41,553 nt of DNA, taken from contig VGWG01000015.1 in assembly GCA_016873675.1 (NCBI GenBank), positions 1-41,553 of the forward strand, in the 5' to 3' direction. The position numbers were made by a program, and so were the translations under genes. Under the pieces are notes generated by a model, which made no database searches, was not told the DNA's origin, and saw only the letters and a program-made list of their open reading frames with translations. Each line of letters begins with the position of its first letter. Positions within the stretch are counted from its first letter, which is position 1. Of this stretch, positions 33,112-40,946 are shown piece after piece. Source of the DNA: Lentisphaerota bacterium (GTDB lineage: Bacteria; Verrucomicrobiota; Kiritimatiellia; RFP12; JAAYNR01).

Positions 33112-34895
33112 ACGTAATGAATGCAGATCCCGTGATTGGCATCGATCTCGGAACCACCAACAGCGAAGTGGCCGTATTCGTGGACGGACGCGTCGAGACC
33201 GTTGAGGAGAACGGCACCGCCATCCTGCCGTCCTGCGTCGGACTGGACCCCGCCGGCAATCTGCTGGTCGGCGTCGAGGCGCGCAACCAATTGGTGCTCT
33301 ATCCAGACCGGACCGTGCGCTCCGTGAAGCGCAAGATGGGGACGGATGCGCTGCTGACTCTGGGTGACCGCACCTTTCGTCCGCAGGAGGTTTCCGCCAT
33401 GATCCTGCGCCGGCTCAAGGAGCGCGCCGAAAAGCGGCTGGGGCGCCCGGTGGCCAAGGCCGTGATCACGGTGCCGGCGCAGTTCAACGATGCGCAACGC
33501 CAGGCGACGCGTGATGCCGGCGCCATCGCCGGCCTCGAAGTCCTGCGCATCATCAACGAACCCACGGCCGCCTGCCTGGCCTACGAAGCCGCTCACAAGC
33601 ACGGTGCCCGCACGGTCCTGGCCTTCGATCTCGGCGGCGGCACGTTCGACGTTTCCATCGTGCGCATGGAGGGCGACGTGGTCGAAGTGATCGCCAGCCA
33701 CGGCGACAACCAGCTCGGAGGCGACGATTTCGATACCGCGCTGGCCGCCAGCATCGCAGACCGCCTCTACAGCCGCCAGGACAAGCCGGCACTGCTCACC
33801 CCGACGGCCATCTTGCGCCTCAACCGTGCCGCCGAAACCGCGAAGATGCATCTGTCGGACCAGACCTTCGCGCGCCTGATCGAAGACCAACTGCCGACGG
33901 AGCGCGGCGGCATGGACTGCATCGACGAGGAGATCAACCGGCTCACGTTCGAAGATATGCTTGAGCCATTCCTAACGCGCATGCTGGCCGCCGTGCATCG
34001 GGCACTGGCCGATGCGGGGCTGAAGCCCCGCGAGATCGACGAGATTGTGCTGGTCGGCGGCTCCACCCGCATCCCAGCCGTGCAAAATCTGCTGGAACGC
34101 GAATTCGGCAAGCGCCCCCGCACGGACGTACACCCCGACTTGGCCGTGGCCTACGGTGCCGGCGTCATGGCATCCCGCCTGATGGGCGCGACCGAGCAGC
34201 GCATCCTCGTGGACATTACGCCGTACACCTTCGGCACGTCCTGTCTGGGCGATGTGCGCGGACAATACTGCCCATACCACTTCGCCGCCGTGATCCGCTC
34301 CGGGGCGCCCCTGCCGGTCCGCCGCGCGGAAAGTTTCTATACCTGCTATGACTGTCAGGAAGTTGTGGAGGTCAACATCTTTCAGGGCGAAAGCGATGAC
34401 GCACGCGAAAACACCTTGATTGGCCGGTTCATGATCAAGGGCCTTTCCCGTGTCCCCCAGAACAACGAGATTGTCCTGCACATGGCTCTGGATCTGGACG
34501 GCATCTTGCGCGTGACCGCCACGGAGAAAGCCACCGGTCTCTCCAAAGAGGTGGCCATTGAGAACGCCCTGGCCAAGCTGGATGCTGCACAACTTGAGAA
34601 ATCGCGCAAGGAAGTCGCCGCACTCTTCGCGTCGGCGCCGTTGGATGATGGAGACGCCCATGCGTGTGGGGACGATGACGCGGGCCTTGCCACCGAAGAA
34701 CCCCCGCCCGACGACTGCGCAGACCTGCTGGCGCGCGTGACACAGGCACGCGCCAAGATGGATGCGGCGGATCAGGCCGACACGGACCGGATTCTGGCGC
34801 AACTCGCGGCCGCGCGCGAGGCGCGCGTCGACGCGGCCGTGGGCAAGGCCATAGAGGAATTGAAAGACATCCTCTTCTATCTGGAATCCGAATGA
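33108..34895 (+). CDS. Hsp70-family chaperone (HscC/DnaK-like)
   Basis: ATP-dependent chaperone of 595 aa, shorter than DnaK (about 638). The actin-like ATPase domain has IGIDLGTTNSEVAVF (phosphate 1), ITVPAQFNDAQRQATRDAG, IINEPTAACLAYE, FDLGGGTFDVSIVRME (phosphate 2) and LVGGSTRIPAVQNLL (adenosine). The linker and beta-sandwich substrate domain follow (about 365-500, with TPYTFGTSCLGDVR and VNIFQGES). The C-terminal lid is short, interrupted by an acidic patch near 515-545, and lacks the EEVD-like DnaK tail. The ATG overlaps the GrpE-like stop; the zinc-ribbon gene overlaps its own stop. By size and context it resembles the specialised HscC class rather than the housekeeping DnaK. Confidence 0.93.
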   Translation: MNVMNADPVIGIDLGTTNSEVAVFVDGRVETVEENGTAILPSCVGLDPAGNLLVGVEARNQLVLYPDRTVRSVKRKMGTDALLTLGDRTFRPQEVSAMILRRLKERAEKRLGRPVAKAVITVPAQFNDAQRQATRDAGAIAGLEVLRIINEPTAACLAYEAAHKHGARTVLAFDLGGGTFDVSIVRMEGDVVEVIASHGDNQLGGDDFDTALAASIADRLYSRQDKPALLTPTAILRLNRAAETAKMHLSDQTFARLIEDQLPTERGGMDCIDEEINRLTFEDMLEPFLTRMLAAVHRALADAGLKPREIDEIVLVGGSTRIPAVQNLLEREFGKRPRTDVHPDLAVAYGAGVMASRLMGATEQRILVDITPYTFGTSCLGDVRGQYCPYHFAAVIRSGAPLPVRRAESFYTCYDCQEVVEVNIFQGESDDARENTLIGRFMIKGLSRVPQNNEIVLHMALDLDGILRVTATEKATGLSKEVAIENALAKLDAAQLEKSRKEVAALFASAPLDDGDAHACGDDDAGLATEEPPPDDCADLLARVTQARAKMDAADQADTDRILAQLAAAREARVDAAVGKAIEELKDILFYLESE

Positions 34896-35209
34896 ACAAC
34901 TGCCCCACCTGCAAACGCACGCTGGAGAAGGGCGTCCCGACGTGTCCTCGTTGCGGCTGCGATCTTTCCACGCTGCAAGCGGGTGACCGCGCCGCGCGTC
35001 AGTGGTTTGAAGCCGGGTGTCGAGCCTTGAGGGAAAGGGATTTCGACGCCGCTACCGCCGCCTTTGATCGCGCCTGGCGTTGGCGTCACGACCCCGCCTT
35101 CGCGTCGGCCCGGGCCGTGGCCGCTCTCTGCCTCGGCCACCACGAATTGGCGCTCCACCGCCACGGGCAGGCGCAAGAAGCACTCCACCCCTTAAACCTA
35201 GAACCGTAA
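34892..35209 (+). CDS. Small zinc-ribbon protein with TPR-like tail
   Basis: Protein of 105 aa. It begins with a zinc ribbon, CPTC (4-7) and CPRCGC (18-23), able to bind one Zn with four cysteines. Residues 30-100 form helices resembling one or two TPR units (RQWFEAGCRALRERDFDAAT and FDRAWRWRHDPAFASARAV). The ATGA overlap with the Hsp70 gene makes it the fifth gene of the operon. It may link the chaperone to a partner; no function is known to me. Its 3' end is followed by 167 nt without a gene, containing a T-run at 35229-35234 that could end the transcript. Confidence 0.75.
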   Translation: MNNCPTCKRTLEKGVPTCPRCGCDLSTLQAGDRAARQWFEAGCRALRERDFDAATAAFDRAWRWRHDPAFASARAVAALCLGHHELALHRHGQAQEALHPLNLEP

Positions 35210-35310
35210 GTTGAACTGAACTTTGGTCTTTTTTGTGGACGCATTCACGGCGATTGGGCAGCCCTTTCCGGCGGTGCGCAAACTTCATCCGTGCCAGACT
35301 ATTTCTATGT

Positions 35311-35332
35311 CCCCTGAGGCTCCCCTGAGGCT
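35311..35332 (+). repeat. 11-bp tandem duplication
   Basis: CCCCTGAGGCT occurs twice in direct tandem (35311-35321 and 35322-35332) between the zinc-ribbon gene and the RAYT gene end. Confidence 0.8.
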
Positions 35333-35376
35333 CCTGGATTGACTGAAGGCCGAACCGGCAAATGCCTGGCCCGCCG

Positions 35377-36414
35377 TCACCCGCCGGGCGCCGCAATCGG
35401 CTTCAGGCGCAGGTCGCGGGCCGCGCACAGTCCTCCCCAGTCCGCAAAACGGAGCGGTCGCGCCCCGTCTTTGCGCTTCGGGCCGAAGTTGTCACGGTGT
35501 TGCTGGAAGACCTCGTTCACAAACGCCTTGCTGCCGATCGCCAGACCGTCGCTGAAATAACGAACCCGGCATCGCAAAACATCCCGCAACGGCAGTTCCC
35601 CTCGCTGTTTCACGATCTGTTGAACCTGTTTCACGGTAAGAGTCGGCGGCAACGCCGCGCCGCCAGTGGTGCGTCCGCTTTCAGGGCCGGCTGCATCAAT
35701 CAGATGCCTGTAACGTGATGCAACCGTACGCCAACACCCGGCATGCGCCTCGCCAAAAATCAGCGCAAGTCCCTCGCGGGCCCGTTTCCCGCCAGCCACG
35801 GCCTCGCCGTAGCCGCACCAGGCGTAGTCCCGTGGATCGCTCACAATCCCCGCGCGCACGGCATTGAGATCAATGTACGCCGCAATCGTCGCCAGCGCGC
35901 CCACACTCTGGCGCTCCCGCAGCGCATGCGACGGCGGCTCGATCATCACGCTCTTGAATCGGTCCTCCCACAGCGTGCCGGTCCGTCCCTTCCGCCGGTT
36001 GTACCATTGCGTGAACCGTTGCTTCACCGTCTTCACAAACGACCCCGCATCACACATCCGCACGCGCAGCCGATCCTGCTCCTCCTGCACCCGAGTATCC
36101 AACCCGTGCGTCCGCCACAACGCCCATTGATCCAGTATCGCCACGACCTCCCGACGGTCATACATTGCCGCCAGGCGTTCCACAATTTCCGCTTCGCCAA
36201 GCTCGCGCTTCGCAGGCACCTCGGCCAGAATATGGAAATGATTGGAGAGGATCGCATAGGTCAGCACCCGTACGCCACTGAACGTCTCGACTCCGCGCAT
36301 CAACTCCCGAAACTTCTCCCGCTCCACGTCCCCCAGAATCATCTGCCGGTCCACCACCCGGCTGATGCAGTGATAATAACCCTTCCCATCCGCTGTGATC
36401 CGTGATGCTCGCAT
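35377..36414 (-). CDS. REP-associated tyrosine transposase (RAYT, Y1/HUH family)
   Basis: Protein of 345 aa of the IS200-like Y1 transposase superfamily. The N-terminus MRASRITADGKGYYHCISRV is typical of RAYTs. The HUH metal site is NHFHIL (His59, His61), and the probable catalytic tyrosine is Tyr138 in RFTQWYNRRKG, followed by GTLWEDRFKSVMIE. AYIDLNAVRAGIVSDPRDY and WCGYGEA are also family phrases. A 150-residue C-terminal extension, perhaps DNA-binding, makes it longer than minimal members. ATG 36414 is preferred over the frame's first ATG because a GAGGGGG Shine-Dalgarno precedes it. A GTAG-headed REP-like sequence lies about 80 nt upstream. It should nick and move REP palindromes. The gene looks intact. 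Confidence 0.9.
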   Translation of the reverse strand: MRASRITADGKGYYHCISRVVDRQMILGDVEREKFRELMRGVETFSGVRVLTYAILSNHFHILAEVPAKRELGEAEIVERLAAMYDRREVVAILDQWALWRTHGLDTRVQEEQDRLRVRMCDAGSFVKTVKQRFTQWYNRRKGRTGTLWEDRFKSVMIEPPSHALRERQSVGALATIAAYIDLNAVRAGIVSDPRDYAWCGYGEAVAGGKRAREGLALIFGEAHAGCWRTVASRYRHLIDAAGPESGRTTGGAALPPTLTVKQVQQIVKQRGELPLRDVLRCRVRYFSDGLAIGSKAFVNEVFQQHRDNFGPKRKDGARPLRFADWGGLCAARDLRLKPIAAPGG

Positions 36415-36495
36415 GACAGCCCCCTCTCTCTGCGGTTGTAGCGGGGCAATGTTAGCACATCGTAGTTGCCATATCCACAACAAGTGACAGATTAC

Positions 36496-36518
36496 GGGGG
36501 CGGGGCGCCTTGTCTACC
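36496..36518 (-). repeat. Degenerate GTAG-headed REP, copy 3, upstream of the RAYT gene
   Basis: On the minus strand GCAAGGTAG leads into a GC-rich partial hairpin (GGCGCC...). The 9-nt head is identical to that of copy 2 (38299-38328), while the hairpin is diverged. It has the same orientation as the transposase gene. Confidence 0.5.
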
Positions 36519-36602
36519 TTGCTCCGCAACCGATCCGAAGGGGTTCTGCAAGAGCCTCGATTAAGTAACCCTCATCAGAACCGCCATGCGCCCACGGGTG
36601 CG

Positions 36603-38198
36603 TCAGCGGGGCGGCGCGAAACGGGCAATGATCGCCTCGGCCGTGCGGATGCCGTCCACGGCCGCGGAGGTGATGCCGCCGGCGTGGCCGGCGCCTTCGC
36701 CGGCGGGGTAGAGGCCGCCAATGCTGCTCTCGCCCGATTCGCTTCGCGGCATGCTCACCGGCGATGAACTGCGGGTCTCCACGCCGGTCAGGATGGCGTC
36801 GGGCAGGTCGAAGCCGGCGACGCGCCGGCCGAACTGGGGGAGCGCCGCGCGGAGGGTGTCCGCCACATACGGCGGCAGGCAGCCGCGGAGATCCGCCGGC
36901 CGCACGCCGGGGGTGTAGCTGGGCGTCACACGGCCAAACTGCGTGCCGGGCACACCGCGCAGAAAATCGCCGACCCGTTGCGCCGGGGCGCAGTAATTGG
37001 CGCCTCCGAGCGCGAACGCCAGTGATTCCCATTGCCGCTGGAAATCAAAGCCGCTCAGGGGCGAGTCGCCCGGAAAATCGGCGGGCGTCACGCCGACCAG
37101 CACCGCGGCGTTGGCGTTGACCCGGTCGCGCGCCGAGGCGCTCATGCCGTTGGTGACGATGCCGCCGCATTCGGATGCCGCCGCGATCACCTCGCCGCCG
37201 GGGCACATGCAGAAGGTGTACGCGCTGCGCCCGTGGGGCGCGTGATAGGCCAGCTTGTAGTCGGCCGGACCCAGACGCGGATGTCCCGCAAAACGGCCAT
37301 ATTGCGCCGTGTCAATGAGCGCCTGGGGGTGTTCAATGCGCACGCCCACGGAAAACGGCTTGGGCGTCAGGCGCAGGCCGCTGTGATGCAGCATCGCCAC
37401 GGTGTCGCGCGCGCTGTGTCCGATGGCCAGCACGCAGACCTGGGCGGGCAGGGATTCGCCGGTTTGCAGGCGGACCCTGCGGAGTTGCTGCTGATCCAGA
37501 TCGAGACCGGTCACCTGGTGTTCAAAGCGGACTGATGCGCCCAGCGACTCCAGTCGCTGGCGGATCGCGACCACCACGGCGCGGAGGCGGTCGGTCCCCA
37601 AATGCGGCTTGGCGCTGACGAGGATGGAGGGGTCGGCGCCAGCGGCCACAAACTCCTCCAACACCTTGCGGCAGCGCGGATCATTGATGAGGGTGGTCAG
37701 CTTGCCGTCCGAAAACGTGCCGGCGCCGCCTTCGCCGAACTGCGCGTTGGAGTGCGGGTCGAGCGCCCCCCCGTTCCAGAACGCCTCGACGTCCCGGCAG
37801 CGCTGCGGCACCGGCCGGCCCCGTTCCAGCACGATCGGCCGGTAGCCGGCCTGCGCCAGCGTCAGCGCCGCAAAAAGCCCAGCCGGACCGGTGCCCACGA
37901 CCACGGGCCTGTGCTGCAAGGGGGCTGTGCCGGGGGAGGCCGGATGGTAGGATTCGTCGGGGGAGGCGACCACCTGGGGCGAGGCGGCGGCTTGGAGCAG
38001 CCGAGACTCGTTGGCCACGACGACATCCACGGAATAGGTCAGGGTGACGGCGTTCTTTCGTCGCGCATCGATGGCCTGGCGGCGCACCACCCACTGCTGC
38101 AACGCCCCGGGCTTCACGCCCAGAACACGGGCGGCCGCAACCGCGATGTCATCGGGGGCGTGATCGAGCGGCAGGTGTATGTCGTGGACACGGAGCAT
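36603..38198 (-). CDS. FAD-dependent dehydrogenase (COG2509-like flavoprotein)
   Basis: Protein of 531 aa. An N-terminal 95-residue domain of unclear role (VHDIHLPLDHAPDDIAVAAA and RRQAIDARRKNAVTLTYSVD) precedes a Rossmann FAD site VVGTGPAGLFAALTLAQAG (about 99-117), with ERGRPVPQRCRDVEAFW and SNAQFGEGGAGTFSDGKL. FCMCPGGEVIAAASECGG contains paired cysteines. The C-terminus has GLYPAGEGAGHAGGITSAAV, the second FAD-binding motif. This is the uncharacterised FAD-dependent dehydrogenase group of COG2509; the substrate is not known. The start is ATG 38198. The nfn genes lie upstream on the same strand, separated by a 179-nt repeat-containing spacer. Confidence 0.85.
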   Translation of the reverse strand: MLRVHDIHLPLDHAPDDIAVAAARVLGVKPGALQQWVVRRQAIDARRKNAVTLTYSVDVVVANESRLLQAAASPQVVASPDESYHPASPGTAPLQHRPVVVGTGPAGLFAALTLAQAGYRPIVLERGRPVPQRCRDVEAFWNGGALDPHSNAQFGEGGAGTFSDGKLTTLINDPRCRKVLEEFVAAGADPSILVSAKPHLGTDRLRAVVVAIRQRLESLGASVRFEHQVTGLDLDQQQLRRVRLQTGESLPAQVCVLAIGHSARDTVAMLHHSGLRLTPKPFSVGVRIEHPQALIDTAQYGRFAGHPRLGPADYKLAYHAPHGRSAYTFCMCPGGEVIAAASECGGIVTNGMSASARDRVNANAAVLVGVTPADFPGDSPLSGFDFQRQWESLAFALGGANYCAPAQRVGDFLRGVPGTQFGRVTPSYTPGVRPADLRGCLPPYVADTLRAALPQFGRRVAGFDLPDAILTGVETRSSSPVSMPRSESGESSIGGLYPAGEGAGHAGGITSAAVDGIRTAEAIIARFAPPR

Positions 38199-38220
38199 GG
38201 AGCGGTTCCGGGGAAGAGAA

Positions 38221-38367
38221 GGGTTCAGGGTTCAGGGAAAGGCGCAAAGCACGAGGTCATTGAATAAACTGCCGTTTCCAGGTTCATTCCCTATTGCTGC
38301 GGCGCGGCGGGGACGCCGCTGCCCTACCTTGCGTTTCGCGGCTTTCTGAACCCTGAAACCTGAACCC
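38221..38367. repeat. Inverted GGTTCAGG-repeat element enclosing a REP copy
   Basis: 38221-38237 (two GGGTTCA units then GGG) and 38351-38367 are inverted copies matching at 16 of 17 positions; similarity extends about 3 nt outwards as GAA. Between them lies REP copy 2. The element occupies most of the spacer between nfnB and the COG2509 gene. Confidence 0.7.
38299..38328 (-). repeat. GTAG-headed REP element, copy 2
   Basis: Read on the minus strand it begins GGTAGGGCAGCGGCG and ends GCCGCGCCGC, 30 nt, one substitution and one inserted C from copy 1 at 27611-27639. It is preceded by GCAA as in copy 3. Confidence 0.75.
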
Positions 38368-38377
38368 TTCCCAACGG

Positions 38378-39880
38378 CTAGGCCCGCGCCGGGCCTGCCA
38401 GCCGGGCGTTGATGGCGGCGGCGGCGCGGCGGCCTTCGCCCATGGCGAGGATGACGGTGGCTGCGCCGAGGACGATATCGCCGCCGGCGTAGACGCCATC
38501 GAGGCTCGTCTGACCGGTCTCGTCGACCAGGATGTTGCCGTATTTATTGACGTTCAGGCCGGCGGTGGTCTGGCGGATCAGCGGGTTGGATTCGTTGCCG
38601 ATCGCCACGATCACGGTGTCCATCTCCATCTCAAACTCGCTCCCCTGGATTTCAACCGGACGCCGGCGGCCCGAGGCGTCGGGCTCGCCCAGCTCATAGC
38701 GGAGACATTCGATGGCTCGCACGCAGCCGTTGTCGTCGCCGAAGATCCGCTTGGCATTCTGGAGGATATGGAATATCACGCCCTCTTCCCGCGCATGGGC
38801 GACCTCCTCGACGCGGGCGGGCATCTCCTGTTCGGTGCGCCGGTAGATCAGGTGCACCTCTGCCGCGCCCATCCGGAGGGCGGTGCGGGCGGCGTCCATG
38901 GCGACGTTGCCGCCGCCGAGGACGGCGACCTTGCGGGATGGGTAGATCGGCGTGTGGGCCTGCGCGGTGTCGTAGGCCCGCATCAGGTTGGAGCGGGTGA
39001 GGTACTCGTTGGCGGAAAAGACGCCGACGAGGTTCTCGCCCGGGATACCCATGAACTTCGGCAGGCCGGCGCCGGTGCCGACGAAGACGGCATCAAAGCC
39101 GTCCCGATCCAGCAGGTCGCGCAGCTTGCGGGTGCGGCCGATGACGTAGTTGGTCTCCAGCGTCACGCCCATGGCCTGGAGGGTCTCGATCTCCTTCCGG
39201 ACAATCGCCTTGGGGAGGCGGAACTCGGGGATGCCGTAGACGAGGACGCCGCCCGGTTTATGAAACGCCTCGAACATCGTGACGGCGTGGCCTTCGCGGC
39301 GGACATCGGCCGCGACCGTGATCGAGGCGGGTCCCGAGCCGATGACGGCGACTTTTCGGCCGGTCGGCGGCTTGATGGCGGGGACCGCCTGTGCGCCGCC
39401 CTCCCGCTGGCGATCAGCGACAAACCGCTCGATGCGGCCGATGGCGACCGACTTGTTGACATCCTTGAGGATCTTGCCGAGTGTGCAGGGTGCCTGGCAC
39501 TGCGACTCCTGCGGGCAGACCCGGCCGCAAACGGCGGGGAGCAGCGACGCCTCGCGAATGATGGCGATCGAATCGTCAAAGCGCCCCTCGGCCGCGGCCT
39601 TGACAAAGGCGGGGATGTTGATTCCCACCGGGCAGCCGCCGACACAGGGCGCATTCTTGCACTGGAGGCAGCGTTCGGCCTCGAGCTGGGTCTGTTCGGG
39701 CGAATAGCCGAGAGCCACCTCGTTCATATTGCTGCGGCGGAGGTTCGGATCCTGGTTGGGCATCTCTTGCGGCGGGATGGCGGCGCGATCCTTGGCGGTC
39801 AGCGGTTTTCCGGACGCTCGGATTTCGGCCAGTTTGGCGGTGGCGGCGTGATGGAGCTGATCGGGTGTGGCGTGAGACAT
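38378..39880 (-). CDS. nfnB: NADPH-dependent glutamate-synthase-like subunit, probably NfnB (large transhydrogenase subunit)
   Basis: Protein of 500 aa. An N-terminal iron-sulfur domain has ERCLQCKNAPCVGGCPVGI and CGRVCPQESQCQAPC for two [4Fe-4S] clusters. Then follow an FAD motif VAVIGSGPASITVAADVRRE (about 171-190), GGVLVYGIPEFRLPK and a second nucleotide site VAVLGGGNVAMDAARTAL for NADP(H), and a final GVYAGGDIVLGAATVILAM. The same architecture serves GltD, but pairing with the gene 5 nt upstream (ferredoxin-NADP reductase-like) points to NfnAB, which bifurcates electrons between NADPH, NAD+ and ferredoxin. Such enzymes are typical of anaerobes. The N-terminal 40 residues are an extension. 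The start is ATG 39880. Confidence 0.85.
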   Translation of the reverse strand: MSHATPDQLHHAATAKLAEIRASGKPLTAKDRAAIPPQEMPNQDPNLRRSNMNEVALGYSPEQTQLEAERCLQCKNAPCVGGCPVGINIPAFVKAAAEGRFDDSIAIIREASLLPAVCGRVCPQESQCQAPCTLGKILKDVNKSVAIGRIERFVADRQREGGAQAVPAIKPPTGRKVAVIGSGPASITVAADVRREGHAVTMFEAFHKPGGVLVYGIPEFRLPKAIVRKEIETLQAMGVTLETNYVIGRTRKLRDLLDRDGFDAVFVGTGAGLPKFMGIPGENLVGVFSANEYLTRSNLMRAYDTAQAHTPIYPSRKVAVLGGGNVAMDAARTALRMGAAEVHLIYRRTEQEMPARVEEVAHAREEGVIFHILQNAKRIFGDDNGCVRAIECLRYELGEPDASGRRRPVEIQGSEFEMEMDTVIVAIGNESNPLIRQTTAGLNVNKYGNILVDETGQTSLDGVYAGGDIVLGAATVILAMGEGRRAAAAINARLAGPARA

Positions 39881-39885
39881 AAACG

Positions 39886-40740
39886 TTATCCAGCGGCGAG
39901 TTTGTGGGCCTGTTGTTGCAGATGGCAGGCGTGGTGGTCGGCGTCCTCCCGGCTCTTGTAGGAGCGGAGGCGTTTCATCATGTTGTCAAAATCGACCTGA
40001 TGGCCGTCGAATTCGGGGCCATCGACGCAGACGAACTTGGTCTCGCCTCCGACGGTGACGCGGCAGCCGCCGCACATCCCGGTGCCATCGATCATGATGG
40101 TGTTGAGCGAGACCACCGTCGGAACGCCATACGGGCGCGTCGTTTCGGCGCCGAACTTCATCATGATTGGCGGGCCGATCACGACGGCCAGATCGGGTTT
40201 CGGGTTCTGTTCGCACAGTTCCTTTAGGGGGACGGTGACCAGCGCCTGACGGCCGCGGGAGCCGTCGTCGGTGACGATGATCAGATCGTCGGCGAGCGCC
40301 CGCATTTCATCCTCCAGGATCAGCAGCGACGCAGTGCGGGCACCCATGATGATGGTCAGGCGGTTCCCGGCGGCCTTGAGCGCCTCGGCGATGGGGTGCA
40401 GCGGCGCCACGCCAATCCCGCCGCCCACGCAGACCACATGGCCGAATTTCTCAATGTGGGTGGGTGTGCCCAGCGGACCGAGGAGCGCCGGAATGGTATC
40501 GCCGGGGTTTTTGTCGGCCAGCAGGTGGGTCGTTCGCCCGACCGTCTGAAAGATCAACGTGATCGTGCCGCGTACCGGGTCGGCATCGGCGATGGTGAGC
40601 GGTATCCGTTCGCCGAAGGCATCGTCAACCTGGACGATGATGAACTGGCCGGCCTTCCGTTCGCGCGCGATCAACGGTGCCTCGACTTCGATGCGGAAGA
40701 CCTCTGCGGAGAGCTGCTGCTTGCGAATGATTCGGTTCAT
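39886..40740 (-). CDS. nfnA: Sulfide/dihydroorotate dehydrogenase-like FAD/NAD-binding protein, probably NfnA
   Basis: Protein of 284 aa. The N-terminal FAD domain has AGQFIIVQVDD and ERIPLTIADAD, followed by an NAD-binding part with VCVGGGIGVAPLHPIAEALK and VVIGPPIMMKF. The C-terminal [2Fe-2S] site is in DGTGMCGGCRVTV and FVCVDGPEFDGHQVDF. It matches the small subunit of NADH-dependent ferredoxin:NADP oxidoreductase (NfnA). With NfnB it would balance NADH, NADPH and reduced ferredoxin in the cytoplasm. ATG 40740 (MNRIIRKQQLSAEV) is chosen; the frame's earlier ATG lies beyond the predicted promoter. It is first in a two-gene operon. Confidence 0.87.
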   Translation of the reverse strand: MNRIIRKQQLSAEVFRIEVEAPLIARERKAGQFIIVQVDDAFGERIPLTIADADPVRGTITLIFQTVGRTTHLLADKNPGDTIPALLGPLGTPTHIEKFGHVVCVGGGIGVAPLHPIAEALKAAGNRLTIIMGARTASLLILEDEMRALADDLIIVTDDGSRGRQALVTVPLKELCEQNPKPDLAVVIGPPIMMKFGAETTRPYGVPTVVSLNTIMIDGTGMCGGCRVTVGGETKFVCVDGPEFDGHQVDFDNMMKRLRSYKSREDADHHACHLQQQAHKLAAG

Positions 40741-40792
40741 GCATGCCTGTTTGTTGGCCGATGGAAACGGGTATGTCGTGACAATTCGAGAT

Positions 40793-40822
40793 ATAGTAGC
40801 AAAACAGCGCCCGGCCGGACAA
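40793..40822 (-). promoter_or_regulatory. Possible nfnAB promoter
   Basis: On the minus strand TTGTCC (40822-40817) and TACTAT (40798-40793), each 4/6, are 18 nt apart, leaving about 45 nt of leader before nfnA. It would exclude the earlier in-frame starts. Confidence 0.35.
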
Positions 40823-40946
40823 GCGCGAATCAGCGCCCGAACAAAACGCACCTTACTTTAAGGCTTGCGAAACGGCAGGCTTATCCAGTACACTCCGAGA
40901 CAAATTATCTTGGGGTAGTGTTCTCACTGCGATGAAAGGGACCACG

